Part shown: one piece after another, positions 1 to 10,013 of the stretch
How the letters are laid out: each line of letters begins with the position of its first letter
Numbering within the stretch: the first letter of the stretch is position 1
Source of the DNA: Xenoacremonium recifei
Taxonomy: Eukaryota; Ascomycota; Sordariomycetes; Hypocreales; Nectriaceae
DNA length: 64,000 nucleotides
Reading direction: 5' to 3'
Assembly: GCA_012184525.1 (NCBI GenBank)
Contig: WOFQ01000040.1
Location: 124,001-188,000 of the forward strand
Notes under the pieces: generated by a model
What the model was told of the DNA's origin: nothing
Databases searched by the model: none
The model's input: only the letters and a program-made list of their open reading frames with translations
Translations under genes and position numbers: made by a program

Positions 1-180
1 TGTACAATCCGTACGTAGGTAGAAATGTGATTAGAAACTTTAGGGTTTTCTTTGACTGTATGTGGGTACTTCAACCCTAATTGGGTGCATGATATTTTCG
101 ACCTGTGATACATAGGGAATGTCTGCGAGGGCGGTTTGTAAGGTGAATGGAACCCCATCGTGGATGACCTACACCTTATG

Positions 181-252
181 CTAAAACGGTGACGCGAGCT
201 AAAACGGTGACGCGAGCTAGAACGATGACGCAAGCTAGAACAGTGACGCGAG
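181..252. repeat. 18-bp minisatellite, four copies
   Basis: Four consecutive 18-bp units begin at 181, 199, 217 and 235. The first two are identical (ctaaaacggtgacgcgag); the third and fourth differ by two or three bases. No gene is associated with it. Confidence 0.9.
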
Positions 253-295
253 AGGAAACGGGCGCCCGGTGCCTCACTCGTTTGTTTGGGCAGAC

Positions 296-556
296 AGGCG
301 GCGCCTCATCAAGAAGACCCTGGGATCCACCCAATGATGCACCGAATCCGCGGCCTGGTAGGGATTATGAGGGCTCAACGGAGCAACCGCCTTGGGAACG
401 AGGACGAAAGGCGGAAGGAGGGGGTTAGGATTGGAGGTACTCCATCAAGGATAAGGTGGAACGGTCCACAGGCGGCGCCTCGACCAAGACCCTTGGATCC
501 ACGTCAATTAGGCACAGAACCCGCGGCCTGGTAGGGATTTTTAGGGCTCAGGTACC
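296..556. repeat. Diverged direct duplication of about 85 bp
   Basis: The stretch 296-385 recurs at 470-556. Both copies share aggcggcgcctc, an (a)agaccc..ggatccac core, a ccgcggcctggtagggatt block and a trailing agggctca. I estimate the identity at about 80% by eye. The offset is 174 bp. Confidence 0.75.
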
Positions 557-990
557 GGGTGCTCAAAACAGCTGTCGCGACGGCCCCGAAGAAGGTCGCT
601 GTAACTTGTGGCAGACAGAGGCTGGGCGAGATGACACGGGGAGCACGTCCCGGACGCATGTCTATAGTACTTGGGGGGAATAAAAATCCTCCGCCCAAGT
701 ACATCGGTGAGTTGAGATCCCTGGTACTTGTGGCGATCGCAGCTGAGGTCAGCTGGCACCTGCCCCAAAGGGGAGCACTCACACTGGCACTTCTCGCGTA
801 CTTGACCCGGGTTTCGAGTAACCATTGAGAAAGGACCATTAAAAAAAAAGAGACTAAATCCATATTGCGCATTCGACGCAGGATGCGCAGGCCTCATCGT
901 CTGATCACAAGCCCTTTCCCTAGTATGAGCTCACGGCCCAGGCATTTCCTATGTGGCGGGCTTACCCCCAGCTCCGGCATGCTGGAAGAG

Positions 991-1012
991 TATAAAGTCT
1001 CCTTGCTTGCCG
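991..1012 (+). promoter_or_regulatory. Core promoter of unit 1 (TATA plus downstream block)
   Basis: TATAAA at 991-996 lies 171 bp before the ATG of unit 1. Ten bases after the TATA hexamer comes TTGCCG, in the position where the other four units carry TGCCC[GC]. This is the most diverged of the five blocks. Confidence 0.55.
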
Positions 1013-1161
1013 CGAAAGAATTATATGCCTCTTCATTAAAGATATTCTTCGGACTTTGAATAGAGTATACTCAGCCTTTAATCTTCCTAAATACTTTGCC
1101 CTTTTCTTAGTTACCCCCCAGCCCTTGTCACAGGACGACATTACTTCCAAGCTGTATCATC

Positions 1162-1704
1162 ATGGATCAGAACTCCGCTTCCACTATGCCTACGATCAAG
1201 ACCGACCAAAGGTCAGTTTTTGTCTTCGTGTTGTTGTTATCTAATGGTCAAATGCCTCCGAGACGCCTGCCCTAAATCCCACAAACCCTACTCATCGAGA
1301 CAGCCCTATCACTTCACTGACCTCACTCCCGCAACTCTAGCCATCCCTCTCTTCCTAATTCTATCTTAGAGTCATAACTCTCTTCCCCTTTGCTGTATTG
1401 ACCTGTGCAAATGGCTCTGTCCTGCAAAAAACCTTTCACTACACCTCCTCCTCCATCAATTTCCTACTCGCCTCACCAACACTCGTACACACTCAAGCTT
1501 CCGAACAACACATTCAGCGGGTCTAACTCATATCATAGCAGCAGTAATAGTACAACCAGTTCGATGCTTCTGCGCTTCATTCATGACACCTCCTCAGTTC
1601 AAGACCGCCTCATTCAGGGTGCCAATACCCTAGCCGAGAACAGCCTTCCCGTCGCACCTAAGGAATCCAACAAGACTACGACCGATGCCAAGAACCTCTT
1701 TTAA
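1162..1704 (+). CDS. Tandem small-gene family, unit 1 (unknown protein, 67 aa)
   Basis: I do not recognise this protein. Exon 1 is 1162-1211 (50 bp, 16 codons plus two bases); the donor is GTCAGT and the intron runs 1212-1550 with a CTAAC branch point near 1522. Exon 2 is 1551-1704. The encoded protein starts MDQNSASTMPTIKTDQ and continues into the family core SSMLLRFIHDTSSVQDRLIQ, then a hydrophilic tail ending NLF. No signal peptide or membrane segment is visible. It is one of five same-strand copies between 1.0 and 10.7 kb that share exon phase, core and promoter block. Its 3' flank resembles that of unit 2, which suggests these two arose by a duplication including downstream sequence. The gene model is inferred from comparison among units; function is unknown. 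Confidence 0.6.
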
Positions 1705-2820
1705 TCAATGGAGTTCCTAAAAGACCTCTTGATGAATTGGGCCACGAGTTGTCTGTCTCAGGAAGGGGAAGGGTAATGAGCATCACTGCGATCTTAGCCC
1801 TGTTGGATGGCTGTGGACTTGCCGTCACCAATATTACGGAAGGAAGGTGGTCGATTGATTATGTGTCGTGTTCAACTAAATTTATAATTGGACCATTTTG
1901 TTTCCTGAATTCTTTTCCTTGCATGAAGGTGATGCATATTCCAAGTGTCCCGGCCCAGCAGATACCATCCAATCCGCTGAAGCATAAAAATCGAAACGGG
2001 TCGAGGCCCCGTCGATTGAATCTAATGTCTCAACGAGAATCTCCAGGCCACACCTATATCGGGCTGAGATCTAAGTAGTGAACCAGCTTGGGCCCCGAGT
2101 GGCAATATGGTGGCGGACGTACGTACGTCTAGAACCAACGACAAGGATCCCCAGATCAGTGCGACTTCTAGAGGGCTTGCTTGCGGAAAACTTGTCATGC
2201 ATCTGTGGTGTGGTCATTTGGGCTCACGCTCTAGCCCCCTTCTTCTTAGATCCATATCCACATGGTGGTGGCTCCAAGAGCTGGGTTTGCTGGCGGTCAT
2301 CCCACAACTGGTGAAAATATTATTTGTAGGCATCTGGGGTCCCGCACCCCCTGCTCAACTTCGGAGTCGTCGGGCTGACGGTTGGAAGAGAGCAACAGGG
2401 TTGGGGTGGTATTTCACCTGAACTGCTGATTGGAAGCTTAGGTACCTCAGCTGTACTGAAACCGCTGTCGTCTGAAAGCAGACCCACCTAGACCTATTCA
2501 GCCACAATACTCCGTACGGAGTACGTACTTAGGTGCTTGGGGCGATGCGGCTCAAAATGGTTCGCATCTGGTTCGCCTTACCTGTGGAAGATTTTGGAGG
2601 AGCCTACAAGCAGGTACCTGAGGTTTGAATAGTTCCGTTTCAGCCAATCAGCCCCCCAAATGATCGTAGTTGTTCGCCTTGGCCCCACACTCGACTCTCG
2701 GCCCGCTCGCTGTGCAACCTAGGGAAGCCAGGTTTGAATCTGAGAAAGCAAAGGAAGATGGTCATCAGACGGAGGTGATTTGGTCCTCTCAATTGCAGGT
2801 GCTGAACAAGTCCAGTCAAG
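1705..2820. other. Intergenic DNA between units 1 and 2
   Basis: No gene is supported. The first ~270 bp (about 1775-1980) carries patches similar to the DNA after unit 2 (3897-4115), including a gtcaccaa block and a gaaggtgatgcat block. A perfect 16-bp palindrome lies at 2508-2523. The small open frames at 1737-2421 are in this non-coding flank and are not conserved as proteins between the two flanks. Confidence 0.55.
2508..2523. repeat. Perfect 16-bp palindrome
   Basis: tactccgtacggagta is its own reverse complement and is followed by further gtacgtac sequence. A related gtacggagtac string occurs near 46620. It may be a binding site or a repeat remnant; nothing nearby decides this. Confidence 0.7.
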
Positions 2821-2842
2821 TATAAGACCTGAGCAATGCCCG
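2821..2842 (+). promoter_or_regulatory. Core promoter of unit 2
   Basis: TATAAGAC starts at 2821, and TGCCCG begins exactly 16 bases after the first T, the same spacing as in units 3, 4 and 5. The ATG follows 147 bp downstream. Confidence 0.65.
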
Positions 2843-2967
2843 TCAGCAACCATGAATTCCCTCGCCCACAGCAAGTCCCGTCTCAGTCGCGTTGGCTGCT
2901 CCCCAAACTCTTCGCCAGCTGTCCCTGACCAGAGCCTTGCTGTAAGGAAGCACCAACTCGAGTTATC

Positions 2968-3847
2968 ATGGCCCAAGATCCTTCGAAAACCGTCCCAGCC
3001 ATCAAGGGCAATCAAAGGTTTGTTCCTCCCCTCTCTTCTCTCTTTTCTTTCGCGACCTTTGAGATTTTCGTTGCGGGCCAGCTATCAATCTCGTCCCCGT
3101 TCACCCTTCCCGCATTATCATTTTCTGCGGTGAAATATCTCTGAACCCTTCGCATGTTGCTTGGCCATGCTGGTCGTTGTTCTGTCATCTCCTTACCCTT
3201 ATCATCACTTATGACATCAGCCATCCCTCGCATTTCTATACCAACTAAACCTTCTTGCTTCCATTATGTTTGGTTTGGTTTCTACTATGCAAATACTTCG
3301 TTCATCTTCCTCGCTTTGTTCTTTTTCATTTCAAGATGCATCTCTCTTATACTTGATTACACTTTCTCCTCTCTACATCACTCCACGTAGGATCCGCTGT
3401 GTCATACTACGCTATCTGAGGCCCTCCCGACCCTACACTGATCCAACGTTTTGGATACCTCAGCGACCCTGAGAGTCCAAAAGTGATTAAAGAGTACGCC
3501 CATTCGCTCCGTTAACGGGAATTGATAGTACCTGTCATTAGTTTGTCTGTTATACAGACCTGCACCTTGCCTTCGCTTTCTAAACTCTACCATTTCCTTT
3601 CCTTACCGCTATTGCTCTACCCGAACATATTGGAATAGAAGACTGACCGAATTTATTTCACAGGGTCAACTCTGACTCCATTCTTCCACGTTTTATTCAT
3701 GATACCTCGTCGATCCAAGACCGCCTCATCCAGGGGTCCAATACCCAAGCCAAGAACCGCCTTCCCGCTCCATACAACGGCTCTGATGGAACGATCAATG
3801 ATGCAAATATTATCTCTCTCACTACAGGGTCTCAGGGAAAGCTTTAA
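2968..3847 (+). CDS. Tandem small-gene family, unit 2 (unknown protein, 77 aa)
   Basis: Unrecognised protein, second copy of the family. Exon 1 is 2968-3017 (50 bp, phase 2 end, donor GTTTGT); the intron 3018-3663 is 646 bp and rich in C and T; exon 2 is 3664-3847 after a ttcacag acceptor. Exon 1 encodes MAQDPSKTVPAIKGNQ. Exon 2 carries the core as SDSILPRFIHDTSSIQDRLI, then a polar tail ending SQGKL. The methionine found in the core of the other copies is replaced by isoleucine and one leucine by proline, so this is the most altered core, though the frame is intact. The C-terminal GKL resembles the PKL ends of units 3 and 5. Confidence rests on exon-by-exon agreement with the other copies. 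Confidence 0.6.
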
Positions 3848-6149
3848 CTAGCTTTGCTACAATTCATGTGTCCGATAAAGCGGATGTTTGGAGAAGGTCA
3901 CTGCAATTTCACCCCTTATTGGATCTTTATGGATTTGCTGTCACCAACTTGGCCCAGTTTGTGCAAGGTGCCAAAGGTGTGAAGAGGTTGATTCTAGGTG
4001 TAGTACATAGCGATGCAAGTTTATGGGTATAAGTATCTCTTCTCACCGCATATTATTATACGAAGGTGATGCATCTTCCTCGAGTCCCCGAGTCTGCAAA
4101 TCCCATCCGTAGAGTAAGCCGCCCCCCCTTGCCGCCGGCGTCGGTGCCCCATTCGGGCCGGCGCTCAGCTGTGGCCGGCTTATCCTCCAGAGTCTTATCT
4201 CAGAAAATAACACTCCCCTCTCTCCTCGCCCCCAAAACAAGCCGTCCCTCTGTAGTAAGCCTCGTGAACGCAACAACAACTCTGCTAAGGAGCAGGGATT
4301 AGTGCAAGAAAGCGAGCTCGGATTCCATGAATGGGTCGTAGGTCAGCATCGCACGGCTGCTTGGGTAGCTGAAACTCCTGGACATTCATCGGCCCAGCCT
4401 CATCGACAATGGAGTACAACATCATTAACAACGAAGAGGTTTCTCACACACCCCTGATAAGGACCGTATTCTTTTTACAAAGCTCAAGCACTCTCTCTTC
4501 CGGTAGCCAGAGCTAAGCTAAATTTTTGTAAGTAGTCATCCATCATTTTGTTGCGCTAGCGTAGCAGAGGTTGCATCCAGAGTACAATGGACAGGCGGGG
4601 GGTTTCTTGTCGGACCCAAATGTGGACGAAAGTTGATCCGCTACATAAATTTACCGAATCTCGGGCAGGGCGCTACGGAAGACTATTTGACCAAGTGTGC
4701 TAGAACCCAAAAATCTCAAGATACGTTATTAGGCTTACCCTGCCGTGGGTCGGCGTGTAGGTCAAACAGTCTTCCGTAGCTGCGGGAGTTGCACATCAGT
4801 GGCGCGCAGTTAAAGTTGCATTGCTCCACGAGGCAGCAACCTCTAGTTGTCAGAAGGTTGTGACCGATTCTTCCGATGTAGAGAATGATACTTTGTTCCA
4901 ATTAATTTCGTATACTAGACGATGTTTCGTAGGGTTATGTCCACGAGACGGGAGGTTGATGCAGACTACGAGCTTAGTTGGACGAGATGAGATGGCACCT
5001 CTTTGAGCAGGCGAGGTATTTGCCAGCGCATCCACCAAGCCCTTGCCATCTCAGGCGGAGTGTTTCTATTCCTCTGGATCGGGCAGATCTGAGAGGCGGG
5101 GCGATTTTCGGTGGAGTTGATACTCACCAGGCATGGACAGCAAGTGCGGGCCCTTAGGAAAGAAATAGGTCGCTGCCGAATGGATCGCGGTGCGCGATAC
5201 TGAATTCGAGGTTGACAGGGTACGAAAGAAACATAACAAATGTGAAGCGTACATAAGCCATGCACGATCTTATTTGTCCATTTTATCTAAAAAATCTTTT
5301 CTAATTGGCATCTGGCCATGGTGTTTTGACAGCATCTACAACCCCGACGCGGGTTCTGAGACCGTTTGCGCATAGATCCAATTATATCCGCTCCAGTGCT
5401 CAGTCACAGCCTCTCGTTTGGCGAATGAGGTGGTGGCAGAATGTTAGCAAGCTCTGAGGAAAGCTTTGTGTACGAAGAACTGGCGCCCGGGATGGGTGCC
5501 ACTACTAGCACATTCAATGCACCTCATGGCAACCAAAGGGATGCTGCGTCCCAGCAGCGCTCTCGCGTGCTCGCCCACCCCCCGGCAGACCGTCTTTTGT
5601 GCGTGCCTGCACTCCGGCTTGGAGCGATGTCAGGTGGCAAGTCCTTCGTGTTTAATCGCTAGCGGGGCCATACCGTCATTGCGCAAAAAGAGGGGAGGGC
5701 GATAGCGCACGGGGGGCGTGTCGGCGGCGTCTCCAACGGCTCAACGCTCATTCGGGTCCCCTCTCTCCGTGTTCTTCTGGCCTGCCGATTCGACTCTATA
5801 CTTGACTCGACTCAAGGTTGTGCCTGGCCCGTCGTGTGCCTTGGGCAGAAACGCACCAGTGATAAATGCGTTCCGGGGCTTATCTCAAATTGGTAATATC
5901 TCAGCAAGGCCGGCCAGACTTTTTTGCCATCCTGCTCCCACATCAGCCCCAGGGATTAATGGACTGGATGGATCTCCATCGAAGCCCCGTTCATTCCTGG
6001 ACCCATCCAACCATCGAAGCTCCCCAACTCCCGTTCATTCCTGGACCCATCTCGCTCGCTGACAACATTTGCTTTTTGCGCCTCAGTAGCCTCAACTAAG
6101 CCCTTCGACGAGGGGGACATTTCGAATGAGTCTGGGACAAACCGACAGG
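3848..6149. other. Intergenic DNA between units 2 and 3
   Basis: I find no supported gene in 2.3 kb. The left part (to about 4115) is the duplicated 3' flank shared with unit 1. An inverted repeat with 21-bp arms lies at 4672-4692 and 4760-4780. The remaining open frames are short, overlap on both strands and have no conserved features. Confidence 0.55.
4672..4780. repeat. Inverted repeat, 21-bp arms, 67-bp spacer
   Basis: The arm at 4672-4692 (gctacggaagactatttgac plus c) and the arm at 4760-4780 are reverse complements with a single mismatch. The spacer is 67 bp. No transposase or target duplication is evident. Confidence 0.8.
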
Positions 6150-6171
6150 TATAAAACTGGACGACTGCCCG
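6150..6171 (+). promoter_or_regulatory. Core promoter of unit 3
   Basis: TATAAAAC starts at 6150 and TGCCCG starts 16 bases after the first T, with the same spacing as units 2, 4 and 5. The ATG is 172 bp downstream. The sequence just before the ATG (taccaacaccaacctaag) is shared with units 4 and 5. Confidence 0.65.
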
Positions 6172-6321
6172 CATGCTGCCCCAATGGATTCCATCATCTC
6201 CAGAAAGTCTCAATATTTGAGCAAGGATAACTCCAGCCTTCTGAGTCGTTGCTTCAGCTGCTTCCTGGAGCCCTCGTTTGTCAACCCTGATCTTCCGATA
6301 CCAACACCAACCTAAGGCGCC

Positions 6322-7228
6322 ATGCCCCGAGACCTTTCGTCTTCCACCCCGATGACTAAGGGTGATTCCCACATGTTTGTTCCCCTCTGCCCTTCTCTAC
6401 CTCCTTCTTGGCCATGATTACGCTGGGTCACCGACCTAGCCTCGCCTTTCTGCCTTACCTTCTTCACCTTTTGCCCTTAAGATGTCACCGCTTTCTTCGT
6501 CTGCTTGTTCAGTCATGCCTCAAACCTTATTCTCCCATCTTCTGCACTTATTACCGCTTGAAGTGCTCACCCTTACACGGATGAAATCTTCTTTCTGCAC
6601 CTCTGCCCAGTCAGACATTCACTACTTCCGGTGTCCCATTGATTTTCTTCACTCTGTTCTTTTTGCTTCCTATTTTGCGCCCATAATACATCTCGCTCAT
6701 TCTCCGTCGTCGTTTCCCCTTTCAAACCACTTCGCCTCCAACCCTGATCACCATTTCGTCTAAGATAAATCAAGATAAATCACTCTTGATTTGTTACCAT
6801 CTGAGACCCTCCCGTCACCACAATGGTCTCAGGCTTTTGAGGCGACCATGATCCTAGAATCATCAAATTATAATTCGACATTCATCATCAAGCTCTCGAA
6901 AAAGTTGCTCTCGCTCAGTCATCCCCTGTTATAGGAGAGCTGGCTTGATCCCCACCTTCTAGACTCCTATCCCTTCATTTTCTTACCGTTGCCCCTCTGT
7001 CAGAACCTCATGAAACACAAGACTGACCATATCTCTGTTCACAGTACCCAGTCAGAGTCTATGCTTCTTAGCTTCATCTGTGACACCTCGTCACTCCAGG
7101 ACCGCCTCTTCCAGAGATCCAATACCCAGGACAAGAAGAGCTCGGTCACCCCACCAGAGGGCTCCGACAGCACTACAGGACATCTCAACAAGCATGTTTT
7201 CGCAGAGCAGCTGCAGCCCAAGCTTTGA
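6322..7228 (+). CDS. Tandem small-gene family, unit 3 (unknown protein, 78 aa)
   Basis: Unrecognised protein, third copy. Exon 1 is 6322-6374 (53 bp, phase 2, donor GTTTGT); the intron 6375-7044 is 670 bp, the longest in the set; exon 2 is 7045-7228 behind a ttcacag acceptor. Exon 1 encodes MPRDLSSSTPMTKGDSH. Exon 2 carries SESMLLSFICDTSSLQDRLF, a polar middle and the end QLQPKL. The leader before the ATG matches units 4 and 5 closely, so units 3-5 look more recently related to each other than to units 1-2. No signal peptide is seen. The C-terminal PKL is close to, but not, a canonical SKL-type peroxisomal signal. Confidence 0.62.
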
Positions 7229-7971
7229 TAGACGATATACGGTTGCTCATTTAGTATCGTGAGAAGTGTTAAGTTGGAACCAGTGGTTGTAGGGGCAGAT
7301 GGACTATGTATTCATGAAAAATACCTTATTCAAATAGAGTTCACGGTGATGCTTTTTCGGCACCAACCGAGTCCACCCGGGAGTGTCCGCCCTCGCCTGT
7401 GTTTAGGTGAGTGGGTCTCCCGTTGCGCCCGGTGACTTGGCATCCATAGATAGTAATTCCAGTGCGGGAGTCTCTCATACGCGCGCAGGGAGACGCCGCG
7501 CTGACTCCTGCTTGTCTGATTGCTCTGCTTGGGACTCAAGTGTGGCTGCCGAGTGCACTTCTTCAGATCGCACCAATCCACCTTTAGCTTCAGGCCTGAC
7601 CAGTAGGGTGACTTGGAGACTCTCTTGATGTCAGACCTCGTGCACCGAATTGAACCTCACCGGTTAAATGAGGATATCCTCACGCGTGCCGACAGCTATG
7701 ATACGTGCGGGTTATTTGACCGCCCCATTCCAAGGTTATCAGTACCCACTGGCTAAGCTGGAAGAGGTACCACCTTGTTCAGACAATCCAGGGTCAGCAT
7801 GGAGTAGCCAATCAACCACCGGCACGAGTGGAAGTAGGACATAAGTATCACGTGGGCACGCGGCAATATCCCGTCTCAGAATTACGCGTGCATAGAAAGG
7901 GTACGCGAGTGGATATCCCGTCGTTCACTTACAGCTATTTTTTCCGGGCAGACCCAAGCCAGACTGACAAG
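7229..7971. other. Intergenic DNA between units 3 and 4
   Basis: No gene or structured element is supported apart from the start of unit 4's upstream region. The short frames are not protein-like. Confidence 0.55.
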
Positions 7972-7993
7972 TATAAGACTCGAGGGTTGCCCG
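7972..7993 (+). promoter_or_regulatory. Core promoter of unit 4
   Basis: TATAAGAC starts at 7972 and TGCCCG starts 16 bases after the first T. The ATG is 175 bp downstream. Confidence 0.65.
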
Positions 7994-8146
7994 CAGAAAA
8001 TAATGGATTCCAAACCATACATCGGCTCTCAACTCTTGAGCGAGAGCAAATACAGTCTTCTCAGTTACCTCCTCTGCTTTCCAAACTACTCTCCAGTCGC
8101 CCTTGATCAAAGTCTTGTCCGAATACCAGCACCAACTTGAGACACC

Positions 8147-9005
8147 ATGGCCCAGGACTCCGTGTTTTCCGTCCTGTCTAACAAGAAGGATAACCATACG
8201 AAGTCTGTTCTCCCGCTCTTTTCTATCACTACATCTTGATCACTGGGGTATTTATCCTTATCCACCCACTTGTACTTGGTCCCCTTGCCCCATCGCTTAC
8301 CTACCTTAATGGCTTCTCCCCCGAAGTGTCATCGATTCCCTCCCTCATCTACTCCTTCATGTCCCAAGTCTTACACCGTCACCTTCTTGGTGCTGCGTTC
8401 GTATTTGAAATTATCACTTCACTCGTTCTACTTTGCGGATGTGGCCTTCTTCCCTCGTCCCACTTGTCCTACGTCAGTCACCAAATGCTTTTCCCCCTTC
8501 CTCTTTCGCTGTCACTGTTTCCTATACTACTTCGTCTGGACTCACTCTGTCATCTTTTGCATCCCTTCTAAATCCTCCAGACACTTCCTCATTAAGGTTC
8601 TCCTAGGATCTTGATAGTTGTAAAGTGTCAAGCCTATGCTCACATAACCCTTATCACTCCATGGGCTTTGTCATTTCACAGTCATATAGCGGGCTTTGGC
8701 ATGCTTTAGCTGCCTATCACGTCCCTCGTGGTCCTTCATCTTGTCATGCAGCTTTACTGTCAATAAATATGAGACTAACTTATCTGTTTCATGGCCGAAG
8801 CTCTGCTCCGATGCTTCTTCGCTTTCTCCACGATACCTCGTCGATCCAGGACCGCCTGGTCCAGAGCTTCAGCAGCAAGACCAGCACCAGCGTTCCATCT
8901 CCGCACAAGGCATCCGATAGCGATGCGGCCGAGTCTAAGGCTACCCTGTCGAAGGAAACGCAGGTAGATATTTCACCAGTGCCACACAAGTATTTACACA
9001 AGTGA
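8147..9005 (+). CDS. Tandem small-gene family, unit 4 (unknown protein, 86 aa)
   Basis: Unrecognised protein, fourth copy. Exon 1 is 8147-8202 (56 bp, phase 2). The likely donor is the weak GTCTGT at 8203, because the position of the donor in other copies is mutated. The intron is 8203-8800 with a CTAAC branch point near 8774, and exon 2 is 8801-9005. Exon 1 encodes MAQDSVFSVLSNKKDNHT. Exon 2 contains APMLLRFLHDTSSIQDRLVQ and a longer Ser/Lys-rich tail ending KYLHK, so it lacks the KL ending of units 2, 3 and 5. Because of the weak donor, an alternative first exon or reduced splicing is possible. Confidence 0.55.
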
Positions 9006-9871
9006 AGAGAAAGATAACGAAGACCGCTGTGTTGTTCCCCCCTACTGAACTGATGGGGACTTGTTGGCGCGGGGCTTTCAATTGTGAAAGGGCCCACGTG
9101 GTTGGAGACTTATAGACAATTGTATTTAGGTGAAGATAGGTGGATTTTTCAATAGGAATTTATTCCCCAGTTCGTGCTGTATAAGGTTCATCCCGTCCCG
9201 TAGATCCCGAGGCCGGCCTAGGACTCAGCCAAGGAAATAATGGGGCTTGCTTCCGGGGACCGCATTGTATCACGGCCATATTATTCCCAGGGCACACCTC
9301 TTACATACTGTAGATTGCGTAGAGGCCACTTGTGAGGGAAGAGAGTCTTGCGCGAAGATGCAATCAGATGTTTTGGGGGTTGTGGACATGAGTAAGTTGC
9401 GAGCAACTTGGCCATGCCTATCTAACCGCAAAAGGAGAGCTCAGCTGGCACCGTGGCACCGTGGTAAGGTGGTAAGACATTGTGACCTGTCACATTTTCA
9501 GGGGCCCCCTGCACAGCTGGTGACAGAGCTAGGGGCAATCACGGAGCTAAAACTCAACAACCAAAACGTTAATGTGAGGCAAACGTGTGCCTCCTCCACT
9601 CGCTGCGCAGGGGGGTAGAAATATGCCATTGCAAATCATAGCCAAGGGGGTGACAAAAAGAAATGACCGCCTTTGCCATATGTTTTGTATAAGCGGGGCA
9701 GTCGGTTTTATTGTCATTTGCTGGCCCAACGGTGTAAGCGTATCCGGAGAGGTTCCAGAGAGGTAGGACCAGGTACTAAAATCGGGTCGCTGGCACCTCG
9801 AAAACTCCCCAGCCAAAATTACGACTGTGGAAAGATAGCTCTGGTTTTTTGCAGCACGATTCTGACTCCCA
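9006..9871. other. Intergenic DNA between units 4 and 5
   Basis: No gene is supported. Open frames on both strands overlap (9247-9618 + and 9547-9933 -) and neither has recognisable features; the minus-strand frame also covers the promoter of unit 5. Confidence 0.5.
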
Positions 9872-9893
9872 TATAAGACCTGGTGACTGCCCC
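9872..9893 (+). promoter_or_regulatory. Core promoter of unit 5
   Basis: TATAAGAC starts at 9872 and TGCCCC starts 16 bases after the first T. The ATG is 142 bp downstream. Just before the ATG the leader reads ataccagtcctaacctgaga, matching units 3 and 4. Confidence 0.65.
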
Positions 9894-10013
9894 CGTGCTG
9901 AAATGACCTCCCCTCGTTCCCAACAAATCTCAAGCTTCGAGACAGTTAATTCAGTCTTCTCAATCGACTTTTATCAAAGCCTTCCTCCAATACCAGTCCT
10001 AACCTGAGACGCC

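Larger units (their letters stand above)
1..980. other. Intergenic DNA with local repeats, no supported gene
   Basis: I see no convincing coding region here; the short open frames overlap one another on both strands and lack protein-like composition. The stretch contains a four-copy 18-bp tandem repeat at 181-252 and a diverged direct duplication of about 85 bp (296-385 and 470-556), listed separately. It precedes the promoter of the first member of the tandem small-gene family. Confidence 0.6.

Noticed and set aside
5956..6372. 138-codon minus-strand frame.
   Set aside because: It lies over the promoter and first exon of tandem unit 3, which agree with four other copies.
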